Assembly: GCA_947625255.1 (NCBI GenBank)
Contig: CANQNT010000011.1
Location: forward strand, 1-64,000
Direction of reading: 5' to 3'
DNA: 64,000 nt
From: an uncultured Acetatifactor sp.
Lineage (GTDB): Bacteria; Bacillota; Clostridia; Lachnospirales; Lachnospiraceae
Part shown: positions 6,964 through 16,440 of the stretch, one piece after another
How the letters are laid out: every line of letters begins with the position of its first letter
How positions within the stretch are numbered: the stretch's first letter is position 1
The notes under the pieces: generated by a model
Told to the model about the DNA's origin: nothing
The model's input: only the letters and a program-made list of their open reading frames with translations
Database searches by the model: none
Made by a program: the position numbers and the translations under genes

Positions 6964-9777
6964 ATGGAAGGGCGAAGCATGAGGAGTTCTGGAACGGGCG
7001 GGGCAACAGAGAGCCGGAAAAAGGTGGTTCTGGGGATTTTGGCCCATGTGGACGCAGGCAAGACGACCCTGGCGGAAGGAATTTTATATTTGAGCGGAAA
7101 GCTGAGGAAGCTGGGACGTGTGGATCACAAGGATGCCTTTCTGGATACCTATGAGCTGGAACGGGCCAGAGGAATCACGATTTTTTCCAAGCAGGCTCTT
7201 GTGACGCTGGGAGATCTGGAAGTGACACTTTTGGATACTCCCGGACATGTGGATTTTTCCGCGGAAATGGAGCGCACGCTGCAGGTTCTGGATATGGCGA
7301 TTCTGGTTATCAGCGGAGCGGATGGCGTGCAGGGGCATGTGGAGACGCTGTGGCGGCTTTTGAAGCGCTACCGGGTGCCGGTGTTTCTTTTTATCAACAA
7401 GATGGACCAGGCGGGGACGGATGCCGTCAGGCTTCTGCATGAGGTGCAGGAGCGGCTGGATGAGCGTTGCGTGGATTTTGGCAGGACCGGACAGGATGGG
7501 GACTGGCTGGAAAATCTGGCGATGTGCCAGGAAGGCCTGATGGAAGAATATCTGGAATCGGGACGGATCGGACTGGAAAGCGTTCGCCGTGCGATTGCCC
7601 ACAGAGAGGTTTTTCCCTGCTTCTTCGGATCCGCCCTGAAACTAACGGGTGTGGTGGAGTTCCTGGAGGGGATTCAGACTTATCTGGAGGTTCCGGGAAG
7701 AGGGACGGAGGGAAAGCATTCCTCGCCCGTCGGGCTTCAAAAGGGAAATGGCGACATGGGCGGAAAGTCTGCCGAAAGCTTTGGCGCACGGGTCTATAAG
7801 ATTTCCAGAGATTCCCAGGGCAATCGCATGACTCACATGAAGATCACCGGCGGCAGCCTCCATGTCAAGTCCCTTGTGAACGGAGAAAAGGTAAATCAGA
7901 TCCGCGTCTATAATGGGGCGTCTTATCAGACGGCGGATGAGGCGGAAGAGGGTATGGTCTGCGCGATCCTGGGCCCGGAGGCCACCTACAGCGGCCAGGG
8001 TCTGGGATTCGAGAGAGAAGGGGCTCTTCCCCTGTTGGAGCCGGTTTTGACTTACCAGATTCAGCTTCCGCGGGATCAGGATGTGGTGGAGGCGCTGGGG
8101 TGGTTAAGGCAGCTGGAGGAAGAGATTCCGGAGCTGCATATTGTATGGAAAGAGACGCTGCGGGAAATCCACGCCCAAGTCATGGGCGAGGTGCAGATGG
8201 AGGTTTTAAAAAGCCTGATTCTGGAGCGTTTTGGATTGGATGTCACTTTCGGTACGGGAAGCATTGTCTATAAGGAAACGATCGCGGCTCCCGTGGAGGG
8301 AATCGGTCATTTCGAGCCCTTGCGGCACTACGCGGAGGTGCATCTGTTGATGGAGCCGGGAGAACGGGGAAGCGGTCTGCAGTTTGGCAGCTCCTGCAGT
8401 GAGGATGTGTTGGACAGAAATTGGCAGCGTCTGATTCTGACGCATCTGGAGGAACGTCAGCATGTGGGAGTGCTTACCGGAGCTGAAATCACGGACATGA
8501 GGATTACCCTGGTAGCCGGGCGGGCCCATCTGAAGCATACGGAGGGCGGAGATTTCCGGCAGGCCACCTATCGGGCCGTGCGCCAGGGGCTTATGAAGGC
8601 CTCCTGTGTCCTTTTGGAACCCGTCTATGAATTTACCCTGGAGGTGCCTACGGAGGCAGTGGGCCGTGCCATGACGGATGTCCAGAAAATGCAGGGAAGC
8701 TTTGAAAGTCCCATAACGGAGGGAGAAGTCGCCTTCTTAAAAGGAAAGGCGCCCGTGGTGAATATGCGGGGATATCAAAAGGAAGTGGTTTCTTATACCC
8801 ATGGGAGGGGACGGCTGACTTGCGTGCTGGCCGGTTACGAGCCCTGTCATAATCAGGAGGAGATCGTGGAGCGGCTGGGCTATGATCCGGAGGCGGACCT
8901 GGATAACCCTGTGGGAAGCGTGTTTTGTGCTCATGGAGCGGGCTTTCTTGTGAGTTGGGATCAGGTGGATGCCTTTGCCCATGTGGACAGCGGCCTGCGC
9001 CTGGAGAAGCATAGGAAAGACAAGGAGCTTCCCAATGGGAAGAACTTTCCCGGTGGGGAGAGGTTTTCCATTGGAGCCGAACATAGGAGCGTGGCGGCGG
9101 AAGAAGCCGAACTGGAGGAGATTTTTACCAGGACCTATGGACCGATCAAACGGGACCGTAATCTTTTTCAGCGTAACCGTGGCCAGGAACTGTTGGAAAG
9201 CGGCGGAACGGCAAGGAAACGGGAGGAAACGACTTCCGGGTCCCCTTATGTTTCTTATCGGTCCGGCGCCGAAAAAAAAGAAGAGTATCTGTTGGTGGAT
9301 GGCTATAACATTATTTTTGCCTGGGAGGATCTGAGAGAGTTGTCCCAGGTGAGCATTGACGGGGCCCGCACCAGGCTGATGGATCTTCTCAGCAATTATC
9401 AGGGATTTCGGAAAAATACGGTTATTTTGGTTTTTGACGCATATAAGGTAAAAGGAAATCCCGGCAGCGTGGAAAAATATCATAATATTTATGTGGTGTA
9501 TACGAAAGAGGCGGAAACGGCGGACCAGTATATTGAAAAAACGGTCCATCGTATTGCCCGTAAGTACCAGGTCACCGTGGCCACTTCCGACGCGTTGGAG
9601 CAGGTCATCATCTGGGGCCAGGGGGCCATCAGGATGTCCGCACCGGGACTGCGGGAGGAAATTCAGAACGTCAATGGACAGATTCTGGAAATTTTGTCGG
9701 AAAAGTTTCCGGGCACGAAGAATTATCCGTTTCGGGAGTTGGGAGAGCGGATGAAGCAAAAAAGGAAAGGTGATTAA
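6964..9777 (+). CDS. EF-G/TetM-like ribosomal GTPase fused to NYN domain
   Basis: A 937-residue protein in two parts. Residues about 20-700 are a full translation-factor GTPase of the TetM/ribosomal-protection type: P-loop 'AHVDAGKTT' (27-35), 'DTPGH' (91-95) and 'NKMD' (145-148), then the beta-barrel, the EF-G domain III/V folds and an EF-G-like domain IV. After a Glu/Arg-rich linker, residues about 774-925 form a NYN (YacP-like) domain with 'LLVDGYNIIFAW' (metal-ligand Asp779), 'VILVFDAY', 'ETADQYIEK' and 'VTVATSDALEQ', the usual acidic positions. NYN domains are predicted metal-dependent RNases. I infer a ribosome-associated factor that can act on RNA rather than an acquired tetracycline-resistance gene. 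The start ATG at 6964 has only a weak ribosome-binding site. Confidence 0.85.
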   Translation: MEGRSMRSSGTGGATESRKKVVLGILAHVDAGKTTLAEGILYLSGKLRKLGRVDHKDAFLDTYELERARGITIFSKQALVTLGDLEVTLLDTPGHVDFSAEMERTLQVLDMAILVISGADGVQGHVETLWRLLKRYRVPVFLFINKMDQAGTDAVRLLHEVQERLDERCVDFGRTGQDGDWLENLAMCQEGLMEEYLESGRIGLESVRRAIAHREVFPCFFGSALKLTGVVEFLEGIQTYLEVPGRGTEGKHSSPVGLQKGNGDMGGKSAESFGARVYKISRDSQGNRMTHMKITGGSLHVKSLVNGEKVNQIRVYNGASYQTADEAEEGMVCAILGPEATYSGQGLGFEREGALPLLEPVLTYQIQLPRDQDVVEALGWLRQLEEEIPELHIVWKETLREIHAQVMGEVQMEVLKSLILERFGLDVTFGTGSIVYKETIAAPVEGIGHFEPLRHYAEVHLLMEPGERGSGLQFGSSCSEDVLDRNWQRLILTHLEERQHVGVLTGAEITDMRITLVAGRAHLKHTEGGDFRQATYRAVRQGLMKASCVLLEPVYEFTLEVPTEAVGRAMTDVQKMQGSFESPITEGEVAFLKGKAPVVNMRGYQKEVVSYTHGRGRLTCVLAGYEPCHNQEEIVERLGYDPEADLDNPVGSVFCAHGAGFLVSWDQVDAFAHVDSGLRLEKHRKDKELPNGKNFPGGERFSIGAEHRSVAAEEAELEEIFTRTYGPIKRDRNLFQRNRGQELLESGGTARKREETTSGSPYVSYRSGAEKKEEYLLVDGYNIIFAWEDLRELSQVSIDGARTRLMDLLSNYQGFRKNTVILVFDAYKVKGNPGSVEKYHNIYVVYTKEAETADQYIEKTVHRIARKYQVTVATSDALEQVIIWGQGAIRMSAPGLREEIQNVNGQILEILSEKFPGTKNYPFRELGERMKQKRKGD

Positions 9778-9778
9778 A

Positions 9779-12241
9779 ATGTTGGATTTGGCAGACATAA
9801 TGGGACGGATTGATGAATTGTTGGATGAGAATAAAGGACCGGACGCGGAAATATTGATGAAGGAGAGTATCGTACAAGCGGTACGGGAAGAGGATGATAA
9901 CGCGCTGCTTACTCTTTTGAATGAACTGATCGGGTATTATCGGGAAACCAGTCAGGCGCAGGCTTCTTTCCAATTGGCGGATCAGGCCAGAATACTGCTT
10001 TCGAAGATGGGATTGGAAGGAACCATTCCTTATGCTACGACAATGCTCAATATTGCCAACGCCTATCGCGCAGGCGGCAGACTTCAGGATTCAGAGCAGT
10101 GTTTTGGGCAGACCATGGAAATTTACAGGCGCCTGCTGGCACCGGATGATATGTTGGCAGCCAGTCTCTATAACAATATGAGTCTGCTTTCTCAAGAGAT
10201 GGGGAATTTTGCCCAGGCCAAGGAAAGGCTTCTGCGCGCGTTGGACATTGTGAAGCAGCATCCTGAGGCCTATTTTGAGCTGGCGGTCACCTATGCCAAT
10301 CTGGCCGCTACCTGCCTGAGAAGAAACGAGGACGAAGAGGCCGCGGGGTATTTTAAAGAAGCCATTGCCATTTTTGAGGCCCATGGGATAGAAGAAGCTC
10401 ATTACAGCGCGGCCTTGGCATCCCTTGCCACTTATTATTATAAAAAAGGAGAATTCGGTATGGCGGCTGAAAACTTCCGAAAGGCCATGGACTGTGTGCG
10501 CAGATCCTTAGGTGAAAATGAACACTATCACCGCCTGGAAGAAAATTTAAAGCTCTGTGAGGACGCATTATCCCGTGACGATGTCAAGTCCCATGAAGAC
10601 GCACAGTCCCGTGACGATGTCAAGTCTCATGAGGAGCACTGTCAAGTGGAAGCTGGCGGTGCCGTGAAAGGCCTTGCTCTTTGCCGGGAGTATTATGAGA
10701 CTTACGGCAAGCCCATGATCCGGCAGAAGTTTCCGGAATATGCGGACCAGATTGCGGCGGGACTTGTGGGAGAAGGGTCTGACTGCTTTGGCTATGACGA
10801 CGAGCTTTCCAGAGATCATGACTGGGGTCCTGATTTTTGTCTCTGGGTGACGGAGGAGGTTTATGAAAAAATCGGGCAATCGCTGACCGAGGCTTTTGAA
10901 CAGCTGCCTAAAGAATGCAAAGGGTATCGAAGAACGGTTTCCTCCAGAGGACAAGGCCGCAGAGGTGTCCAGACGATCAATGGTTTCTACGGCAGATTTC
11001 TTGGCACTGGAGATTGGGAAGAAATTGGCAAAGGTCTGAATGCGGATGCCTGGCATTCCCTGGATTGGCCGAATATATCGGACGCGTCCCTGGCGGCGGT
11101 CTGCAATGGCGCTGTTTTTGAGGATGAAGCAGGGGTGTTCAGCGCTTTGCGTCAGATGGTGCAAAAAGGCTATCCGGAGGACATTCAGTATTTAAAGCTG
11201 GCGGAAAGCGCGGCCCGTATTTCCCAGACCGGGCAATATAACTATGGACGGATGTTGGAGCGCAAGGATCAGGCGACGGCGCAGATCATGCTGGGAGATT
11301 GGATGAGGGAAGTCATGAAGCTATGTTATTTCCTGGAAAATACCTACCCGCCTCATGATAAGTGGCTGTTTAAGGGCTTGGAGACTTTGGGCGGCTGCGG
11401 AGATGTGAGAGAACTTCTGGAGGAAGTGGCGGAATCGACATTTTCTACTAAAAATGAATCAAAAAACGCACAAACAGAGAAAATCAAGCAGATCATTGAG
11501 GAAACCGCAGGAATTCTTGCACATAAGCTTTATGAAAAGAATTTTATCAGCGACACGGATCCCTATCTGGATGCCCATACGGAGGAACTTTTGAAGAAAG
11601 CGAGCCTGGCCCGGAAATCCAATGAAGAGCTGGTTGAGGAGATTGCAAAACTGGAGTTTCGGACCTTTGACAAGGTCTGCAACGTGGGAGGACGGGCGGA
11701 CTGCCAGGACGATTGGTCTACCTTTTCCATCATGCGGGAAAGCCAGTATTCTACCTGGGATCGCGTGATGCTGCTGCAGTATTTGTACGATTTTCATCGG
11801 GAAGTATCCTATGGCCACAATCTGATCACGGAAAAATACGGGCGCATGATGGAAAGTACCGCGCCGGAAGAATATGCGGAGATTAAGGATCATTTTGAAG
11901 AGCTTAGTCCCGAGAAAAAGGCGATCGTGGAAGCCATCGTGAGATTGCAGGTAGGCTGGATGGAGGAATTCGAGGCCAAATATCCCACCCTGGCCGGCAA
12001 TGCCAGAAGTGTACACACCGCGGAGGATAATCTTTACAATACCTCTTATGAAACCTACCTGAGAGGTGAACTCAGCACCTACTCCGATAAAATGCTGGAG
12101 CTGTATGGAAGATATGTAGTGCGCTGCGCCCAGAACGGAGGAAACCTGGCTTGCGAGATCATGCTCAACAGCGTTCGGATGTATGGCTACCAGAGCCTGG
12201 AAGAAGCGGAGAAGCAGATGATTTTAGGAAATCAAAAGTGA
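9779..12241 (+). CDS. TPR-DUF4037-DUF4125 fusion protein
   Basis: An 820-residue cytoplasmic protein with three parts. Residues 1-265 are tetratricopeptide repeats (for example 'YATTMLNIANAYRAGGR' and 'YNNMSLLSQEMGNFAQAKE'). Residues about 300-590 match DUF4037, a nucleotidyltransferase-like domain: 'GEGSDCFGYDDELSRDHDW' holds the G-S...D-x-D pattern. Residues about 610-815 match DUF4125 ('NVGGRADCQDDW', 'YDFHREVSYGHNL'). Between the first two lies a short tandem repeat of 12 residues. The start ATG at 9779 has AAGGTG upstream and is directly after the GTPase stop, so the genes are coupled. The function is unknown; the TPR part suggests protein binding and the DUF4037 part suggests transfer of a nucleotide. 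Confidence 0.75.
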   Translation: MLDLADIMGRIDELLDENKGPDAEILMKESIVQAVREEDDNALLTLLNELIGYYRETSQAQASFQLADQARILLSKMGLEGTIPYATTMLNIANAYRAGGRLQDSEQCFGQTMEIYRRLLAPDDMLAASLYNNMSLLSQEMGNFAQAKERLLRALDIVKQHPEAYFELAVTYANLAATCLRRNEDEEAAGYFKEAIAIFEAHGIEEAHYSAALASLATYYYKKGEFGMAAENFRKAMDCVRRSLGENEHYHRLEENLKLCEDALSRDDVKSHEDAQSRDDVKSHEEHCQVEAGGAVKGLALCREYYETYGKPMIRQKFPEYADQIAAGLVGEGSDCFGYDDELSRDHDWGPDFCLWVTEEVYEKIGQSLTEAFEQLPKECKGYRRTVSSRGQGRRGVQTINGFYGRFLGTGDWEEIGKGLNADAWHSLDWPNISDASLAAVCNGAVFEDEAGVFSALRQMVQKGYPEDIQYLKLAESAARISQTGQYNYGRMLERKDQATAQIMLGDWMREVMKLCYFLENTYPPHDKWLFKGLETLGGCGDVRELLEEVAESTFSTKNESKNAQTEKIKQIIEETAGILAHKLYEKNFISDTDPYLDAHTEELLKKASLARKSNEELVEEIAKLEFRTFDKVCNVGGRADCQDDWSTFSIMRESQYSTWDRVMLLQYLYDFHREVSYGHNLITEKYGRMMESTAPEEYAEIKDHFEELSPEKKAIVEAIVRLQVGWMEEFEAKYPTLAGNARSVHTAEDNLYNTSYETYLRGELSTYSDKMLELYGRYVVRCAQNGGNLACEIMLNSVRMYGYQSLEEAEKQMILGNQK
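10571..10635 (+). repeat. In-frame 36-base tandem repeat
   Basis: Two near-identical units (starting at 10571 and 10607) encode Ser-Arg-Asp-Asp-Val-Lys-Ser-His-Glu twice in the linker between the TPR and DUF4037 parts. The 36-base period keeps the frame, so copy-number change would alter linker length only. Confidence 0.8.
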
Positions 12242-12299
12242 ATACACAAAAAATATTCAGTAAGCAATGGGAAAGGAATTTTAGGCTATGAGTAAAATG

Positions 12300-12335
12300 C
12301 CGGGCGGGAAGCAAGTTCCCGTCCGGTTGCTGTAT
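12300..12335. terminator. Terminator between convergent genes
   Basis: Bases 12300-12310 pair with 12316-12326 (11 bp, one G-T wobble) around a GCAAG loop. On the minus strand a CATTTTAC tract follows, so it ends uxuB; the same hairpin may also stop the plus-strand TPR-DUF4125 operon. Confidence 0.65.
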
Positions 12336-12339
12336 TACC

Positions 12340-13956
12340 TTATTTTACATATTTCTCCAGGGTCTTTGCTACGGCTCCTACGCCGCAGGACAATTCGGCA
12401 AAGTAACCTTTCACAGTATCGGCCATGCCGGTTTCAATCAGGTTCACGCCGAAGATCTTGGCATTTTCAAGCAAACCATCCAGCTTGGACAGATCCTTGG
12501 GCGCATCGCTCAGCTCATAGTCCGCCACATAGGGCGTTACGGCATTCAGCAGGGGATCCGGGCTTAAGGTGAACTTGTTCCCGGCATCGTCAACCGCCAT
12601 CAGGTAGCGCAGCCATCCGGCGAAGACAAGGGGAATCAGCTTCAGATCCGCCACATTCAGGTCATCGCGCTTCTGGTAAGCCTTGATGGTCTCACCAAAG
12701 CGAATTGCCAGCTTCTGGGAAGTATCGGTGGCGATTCTCTGTGGGGTATCCGGCATGAAAGGATTGGGAATGCGGACGTTCACAACGGCATCGATGAATT
12801 CCCTGGGATCCAGGATCCCTGGATTCACGACGACGGGCAGACCCTCTTTATAACCCACGGTCTCCACAAAGGATTTCAGGAGCGGATTCTTCATCTCGTC
12901 CGCAATCAGGGTGTAGCCCAGCAGACAGCCATAGATAGCCAGTGTGGTGTGCAGCGGGTTCAGGCAGGTGCAGACCTTCATCTTTTCCACCTTGTCCACG
13001 GTTTCCCGGTCAGTGAAAATGATGCCGCCCTTTTCCAGGGGAGGTCTGCCGTTGGGGAACTGATCCTCGATGACCAGATATTCACACTCCTCCGCGTTGA
13101 CAAAGGGAGCGATATAGGTGTTCTTGGAGGTAACGACCGCGTCCAGTCCGTCAATGCCGTCCGCGCCCAGCAGCGCTTCTACCTTGGGATCGGGTCTGGG
13201 CGTGATCTTGTCGATCATGCTCCAGGGATAGGAGATTGCCTTGGGATCCCGCACATAAGCGGCGAAACCGGCCTCTGCCAGGCCTCTTTTACACCAGGCA
13301 TCCGCAAAGGCGGTGACGGCGGCGGCAACCTTGTCGCCATTGTGAGAGCAGTTGTCCATGCTCACCAGGGCGATGGGCAGCTTGCCGTTTAAATAACGAT
13401 GATACAACAATGAAACCACTTTGCCCAGGTAGCTGTCAGGTTGCGCGGGACCGGCTTCGAAATCGGCCGCGATGGCCGGGAAAATATTTCCCTTGGGATC
13501 GCTTAAGGCATAGCCCTTTTCCGTAATGGTAAAGCTGGCCATCTGCAGGGATGGATTGGCAAAAATCTCTTTCAGACGGCTGTACTGTTCTTCGTTCTTG
13601 CTGTCCAAAATCAAGGATTCCATAATACTGCCCACGATGGTCTTTTCCACGGTGTTATCCGACTTGAACGTGGCCAGAATGGAGAGGTTGTCATGAGGCC
13701 AGTTCATTTTCTCGATGATCTCATAGTCGAAACCTTCTACGGCGATCAGGCCCTTGTCCAGCACACCGGCGTTTAACAGATTCTGCGCCACGTTGCACTG
13801 AAAGGCGCGGAAGATATTGCCTGCGCCGAAATGAATCCAGGCGGGCGCTTCCAGGGTCTTTTTTTGTACTGCCTCATAATCAAAGGCAGGAAGAGCGTAG
13901 CCGGCCGCCTTGAAAGCGGCGCTTTCGGTTTGAATTCCTTTTAATGTCAGTTCCAT
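12340..13956 (-). CDS. uxuB: Mannitol dehydrogenase family; fructuronate reductase UxuB
   Basis: A 538-residue long-chain polyol dehydrogenase. 'WIHFGAGNIFRAFQ' near residue 40 is the dinucleotide-binding motif of this family, the middle holds 'MDNCSHNGDK' (the catalytic Lys region) and 'CTCLNPLHTTLAIYGCLLG' follows. Together with uxuA immediately upstream, the expected reaction is NADH-dependent reduction of D-fructuronate to D-mannonate in glucuronate breakdown; the alternative within the family is tagaturonate reductase or mannitol dehydrogenase. The start ATG at 13956 has AAGGAGG. The gap to the uxuA stop is 11 bases, so they form one operon reading leftward. Confidence 0.85.
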   Translation of the reverse strand: MELTLKGIQTESAAFKAAGYALPAFDYEAVQKKTLEAPAWIHFGAGNIFRAFQCNVAQNLLNAGVLDKGLIAVEGFDYEIIEKMNWPHDNLSILATFKSDNTVEKTIVGSIMESLILDSKNEEQYSRLKEIFANPSLQMASFTITEKGYALSDPKGNIFPAIAADFEAGPAQPDSYLGKVVSLLYHRYLNGKLPIALVSMDNCSHNGDKVAAAVTAFADAWCKRGLAEAGFAAYVRDPKAISYPWSMIDKITPRPDPKVEALLGADGIDGLDAVVTSKNTYIAPFVNAEECEYLVIEDQFPNGRPPLEKGGIIFTDRETVDKVEKMKVCTCLNPLHTTLAIYGCLLGYTLIADEMKNPLLKSFVETVGYKEGLPVVVNPGILDPREFIDAVVNVRIPNPFMPDTPQRIATDTSQKLAIRFGETIKAYQKRDDLNVADLKLIPLVFAGWLRYLMAVDDAGNKFTLSPDPLLNAVTPYVADYELSDAPKDLSKLDGLLENAKIFGVNLIETGMADTVKGYFAELSCGVGAVAKTLEKYVK

Positions 13957-13967
13957 GCGTATCCTCC

Positions 13968-15041
13968 TTACTGTCCCTTATGCTGCTTATCAATGGCTTC
14001 CCACAAGCCGTTCAGGTAGGTGGCGCCAAGGGCTCTGTCGTACAAGCCATAACCGGGCATTGCCACTTCATCCCAGATCATACGTCCATGGTCAGGACGG
14101 ATAGGACCGTTAAAGCCGATCTCGTAAAGCGCCTTCATAATCTGGTACATATCGAAGTTTCCGTCGCTGGAAAGATGGGCGGCTTCCTCGAAGTTGGTAG
14201 GGGAGTGGAACTTTAGGTTACGGACATGGGCAAAATGAATTCTGCCTTTCAGGGAACGGATCATATCCGGCAGATCGTTCTCCAGATTGGTGCCGTAGGA
14301 ACCGGAGCAGAAAGTCACGCCGTTGTGCGGGTTGTCCACCATTTTCATCATGCGCAGGATATTGGTCTTGTTGATGATGATGCGGGGAAGTCCGAACACG
14401 CTCCATGCAGGGTCGTCGGGATGAATAGCCATATTAATGTCGTATTTGTCGCAGACGGGCATGATGCGCTCCAGAAAATATTTCAGGTTGGCAAACAGCT
14501 TTTCATCATCCACATCCTTGTACATCTCGAACAGCTCTTTCACATGAGCCATGCGCTCCGGCTCCCAGCCGGGCATCACGGTGCCGTTCATATCGCCGGA
14601 GATGGATTCAAACATCTTGTCAGGGTTCAGGGCGTCAACCGCCTCCTGGGTATAGGCCAGCACGGTGGAACCATCGGGACGTACACGGGCCAGCTCGGTT
14701 CTCGTCCAGTCGAACACGGGCATGAAGTTGTAGCATACCATATGGATGTCGGCCAGGCCCAGGCGTTCCAGGGTGGTGATGTAATTGTCGATGTACTTGT
14801 CGCGGTCAGGCGTTCCTACCTTGATGGCATCGTGGACATTCACGCTTTCAATACCCGCCAGCTGCAGGCCGGCATCTTCGATTTCTTTTTTCAGGGCAAG
14901 GATGTCTTCCATCTCCCAGACTTCTCCGGGAGCAGTGCCGTACAACGTGGAAATCACGCCCGTCACACCGGGGATCTGACGGATCTGCTTCAGGGTAACG
15001 GTATCATATTTGCTGCCGTACCATCTCAATGTCATTTGCAT
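13968..15041 (-). CDS. uxuA: Mannonate dehydratase UxuA
   Basis: A 357-residue TIM-barrel dehydratase that turns D-mannonate into 2-keto-3-deoxygluconate. It starts 'MQMTLRWYG' and contains 'HMVCYNFMPVFDWTRTEL', 'NMAIHPDDPAW', 'GVTFCSGSYG', 'IHFAHVRNLK' and 'IRPDHGRMIW', the metal-binding Cys/His/Asp blocks of UxuA. The length is normal for the family. AAGGTGG lies upstream of the ATG at 15041. It is the first gene of the uxuA-uxuB operon and lies opposite the AraC-type regulator, with the shared intergenic region as the likely control site. Confidence 0.93.
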   Translation of the reverse strand: MQMTLRWYGSKYDTVTLKQIRQIPGVTGVISTLYGTAPGEVWEMEDILALKKEIEDAGLQLAGIESVNVHDAIKVGTPDRDKYIDNYITTLERLGLADIHMVCYNFMPVFDWTRTELARVRPDGSTVLAYTQEAVDALNPDKMFESISGDMNGTVMPGWEPERMAHVKELFEMYKDVDDEKLFANLKYFLERIMPVCDKYDINMAIHPDDPAWSVFGLPRIIINKTNILRMMKMVDNPHNGVTFCSGSYGTNLENDLPDMIRSLKGRIHFAHVRNLKFHSPTNFEEAAHLSSDGNFDMYQIMKALYEIGFNGPIRPDHGRMIWDEVAMPGYGLYDRALGATYLNGLWEAIDKQHKGQ

Positions 15042-15082
15042 AAGTAACCACCTTTCTGCTTCTTTCGGGAAGCAATTATTCT

Positions 15083-15113
15083 ATAATAGTCTACCCCAAA
15101 AATCGGAAACCAA
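15083..15113 (-). promoter_or_regulatory. Possible uxuA promoter
   Basis: Reading leftward: TTGGTT (15108-15113), a 19-base spacer and TATTAT (15083-15088). The spacer is longer than ideal, as is often seen where an activator helps; the divergent AraC protein is a natural candidate. Confidence 0.3.
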
Positions 15114-15250
15114 TTGGGCTTCCTTAATTTGTTATTATCACTATACTATGTTTTAAAATGCATTGTAAGAGGAATAATTGCTTGCAATCATGCAAAAATT
15201 GCGGTAATATGATAGAAAGAAAAGGAAGGCTTTTCCATGGGAGGTTTGGG

Positions 15251-16261
15251 ATGGCAGAGCAAATGGTGCGGGAGCCGGTGAGAGAGTATGAGCAAGACGG
15301 CGGCGGAAGGCAAACCGCGGAGCGCGGCCGGGGCGGCAGGACAAGGCGAATCGTGGAGCGTGCCCCGAAGCGACGCTTGCAGCAAAGGGATGCCCTGGAC
15401 GAGCGTCAGTTTATGATGGAGGAAAAATACGAGATTTTTGAGAAGCAGGGACCGCCCTTGGGAGCCTTGTCGCTCCATTATCATAATTTCTATGAGATCA
15501 TCTATATAGTGGAGGGAGAGTTTTCTTCTTTGGTTGAGGACCAGACTTATCATCTGAAAAAAGGGGATTTTCTTCTGATCGACTGTAATGTTCTGCACAA
15601 ATATCACTATATTGAGAAAAAACATGAAACTTCCACGCGTATCGTGCTTTGGATCACCCGCCAGATGCTGGAGGAGCTGTCCGGGGACGGAGTGGATCTG
15701 TCGGCTTGTTTTACCGGGCGGAATGGTTCTCATGAGGAGGGTTCCCGCGCCTGCCATTTCCCTATTTACTATGAAGAAATGCTGAGGGGATTTTTGTATA
15801 AGCTGGCCATGTCGGAAATCATCGATATGGAACTGCCAGGGGCAAGGGCGGCGCTGGACAGGGGCTATTTAACCCTCTTTTTCGTATATTTAAACGCCCT
15901 TTGCGGCAGACAGGAGTATCTGTTCACTGCGGAAAACATGGTGGATCATCCCATGGTGGAAACGGTCTCCGCCTATATTGAGGAGCATATCGGGGAGCCG
16001 ATTCTGGTGGAGGAGCTGGCGGAGCAGGTACACATGAGCAAATACCATTTTCTGCGAAAATTTAAGGAGCTGACCGGCATGACGGCCCATTCTTTCGTGG
16101 TCAGCAAGCGGCTGATCAGGGCCTGCGAGGAACTGCGGGAAAGGGACAAAAGCATTACGCAGATTTATCAGGATACGGGTTTTAGCGATTACAGTTCGTT
16201 TTTACGTAATTTTCACAGAGCCTATGGCGTAGCGCCGGGCAAGTATCGAAACTCTTATTAG
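15251..16261 (+). CDS. AraC family transcriptional regulator
   Basis: A 336-residue regulator. An N-terminal cupin-like sensor (residues about 60-220: 'LSLHYHNFYEIIYIVEG', 'LKKGDFLLIDCNVLHKY') precedes two helix-turn-helix motifs ('ILVEELAEQVHMSKYHFLR' and 'SITQIYQDTGFSDYSSFLR') of the AraC/XylS DNA-binding domain. The basic, Arg/Gly-rich first 45 residues are unusual for the family. The start ATG at 15251 has GGGAGG six bases upstream; earlier in-frame codons lack this. It is divergent from uxuA-uxuB, so control of glucuronate use is the likely role, with a uronate as ligand (inference). Confidence 0.85.
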   Translation: MAEQMVREPVREYEQDGGGRQTAERGRGGRTRRIVERAPKRRLQQRDALDERQFMMEEKYEIFEKQGPPLGALSLHYHNFYEIIYIVEGEFSSLVEDQTYHLKKGDFLLIDCNVLHKYHYIEKKHETSTRIVLWITRQMLEELSGDGVDLSACFTGRNGSHEEGSRACHFPIYYEEMLRGFLYKLAMSEIIDMELPGARAALDRGYLTLFFVYLNALCGRQEYLFTAENMVDHPMVETVSAYIEEHIGEPILVEELAEQVHMSKYHFLRKFKELTGMTAHSFVVSKRLIRACEELRERDKSITQIYQDTGFSDYSSFLRNFHRAYGVAPGKYRNSY

Positions 16262-16282
16262 CAAGTGTCCAGACGCTTAATA

Positions 16283-16429
16283 GAAATAAATGTTTATGAA
16301 CGGCTGAAAATCACGAAGAAAGCGTTCCGGCTGTATGACGCGGAGGAAAGATTAATACATTGCGCCCATGAGGGCGGTCATGTCTGGTATGACGCAGGGG
16401 TCAGGGAGTTTTTCCAGAGGTATCTCTAA
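16283..16429 (+). pseudogene. Acetyl-esterase/alpha-beta hydrolase C-terminal scrap
   Basis: About 48 codons after the araC stop read 'KAFRLYDAEERLIHCAHEGG', then 'HVWYDAGVREFFQRYL'. The Gly-Gly-His followed by an aromatic helix looks like the C-terminal catalytic-His segment of xylan-esterase-like alpha/beta hydrolases. No start or nucleophile remains. The rest of 16262-16675 has a pair of hairpins and no other gene that I can see. Confidence 0.4.
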
Positions 16430-16440
16430 GCTTTCTATTC

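Noticed and set aside
6964..9777. Calling the GTPase an acquired tetracycline-resistance gene
   Set aside because: It carries a NYN fusion, sits in a chromosomal operon with native-looking composition, and differs in design from TetM/O/W. Similarity in the GTPase part alone is not enough.
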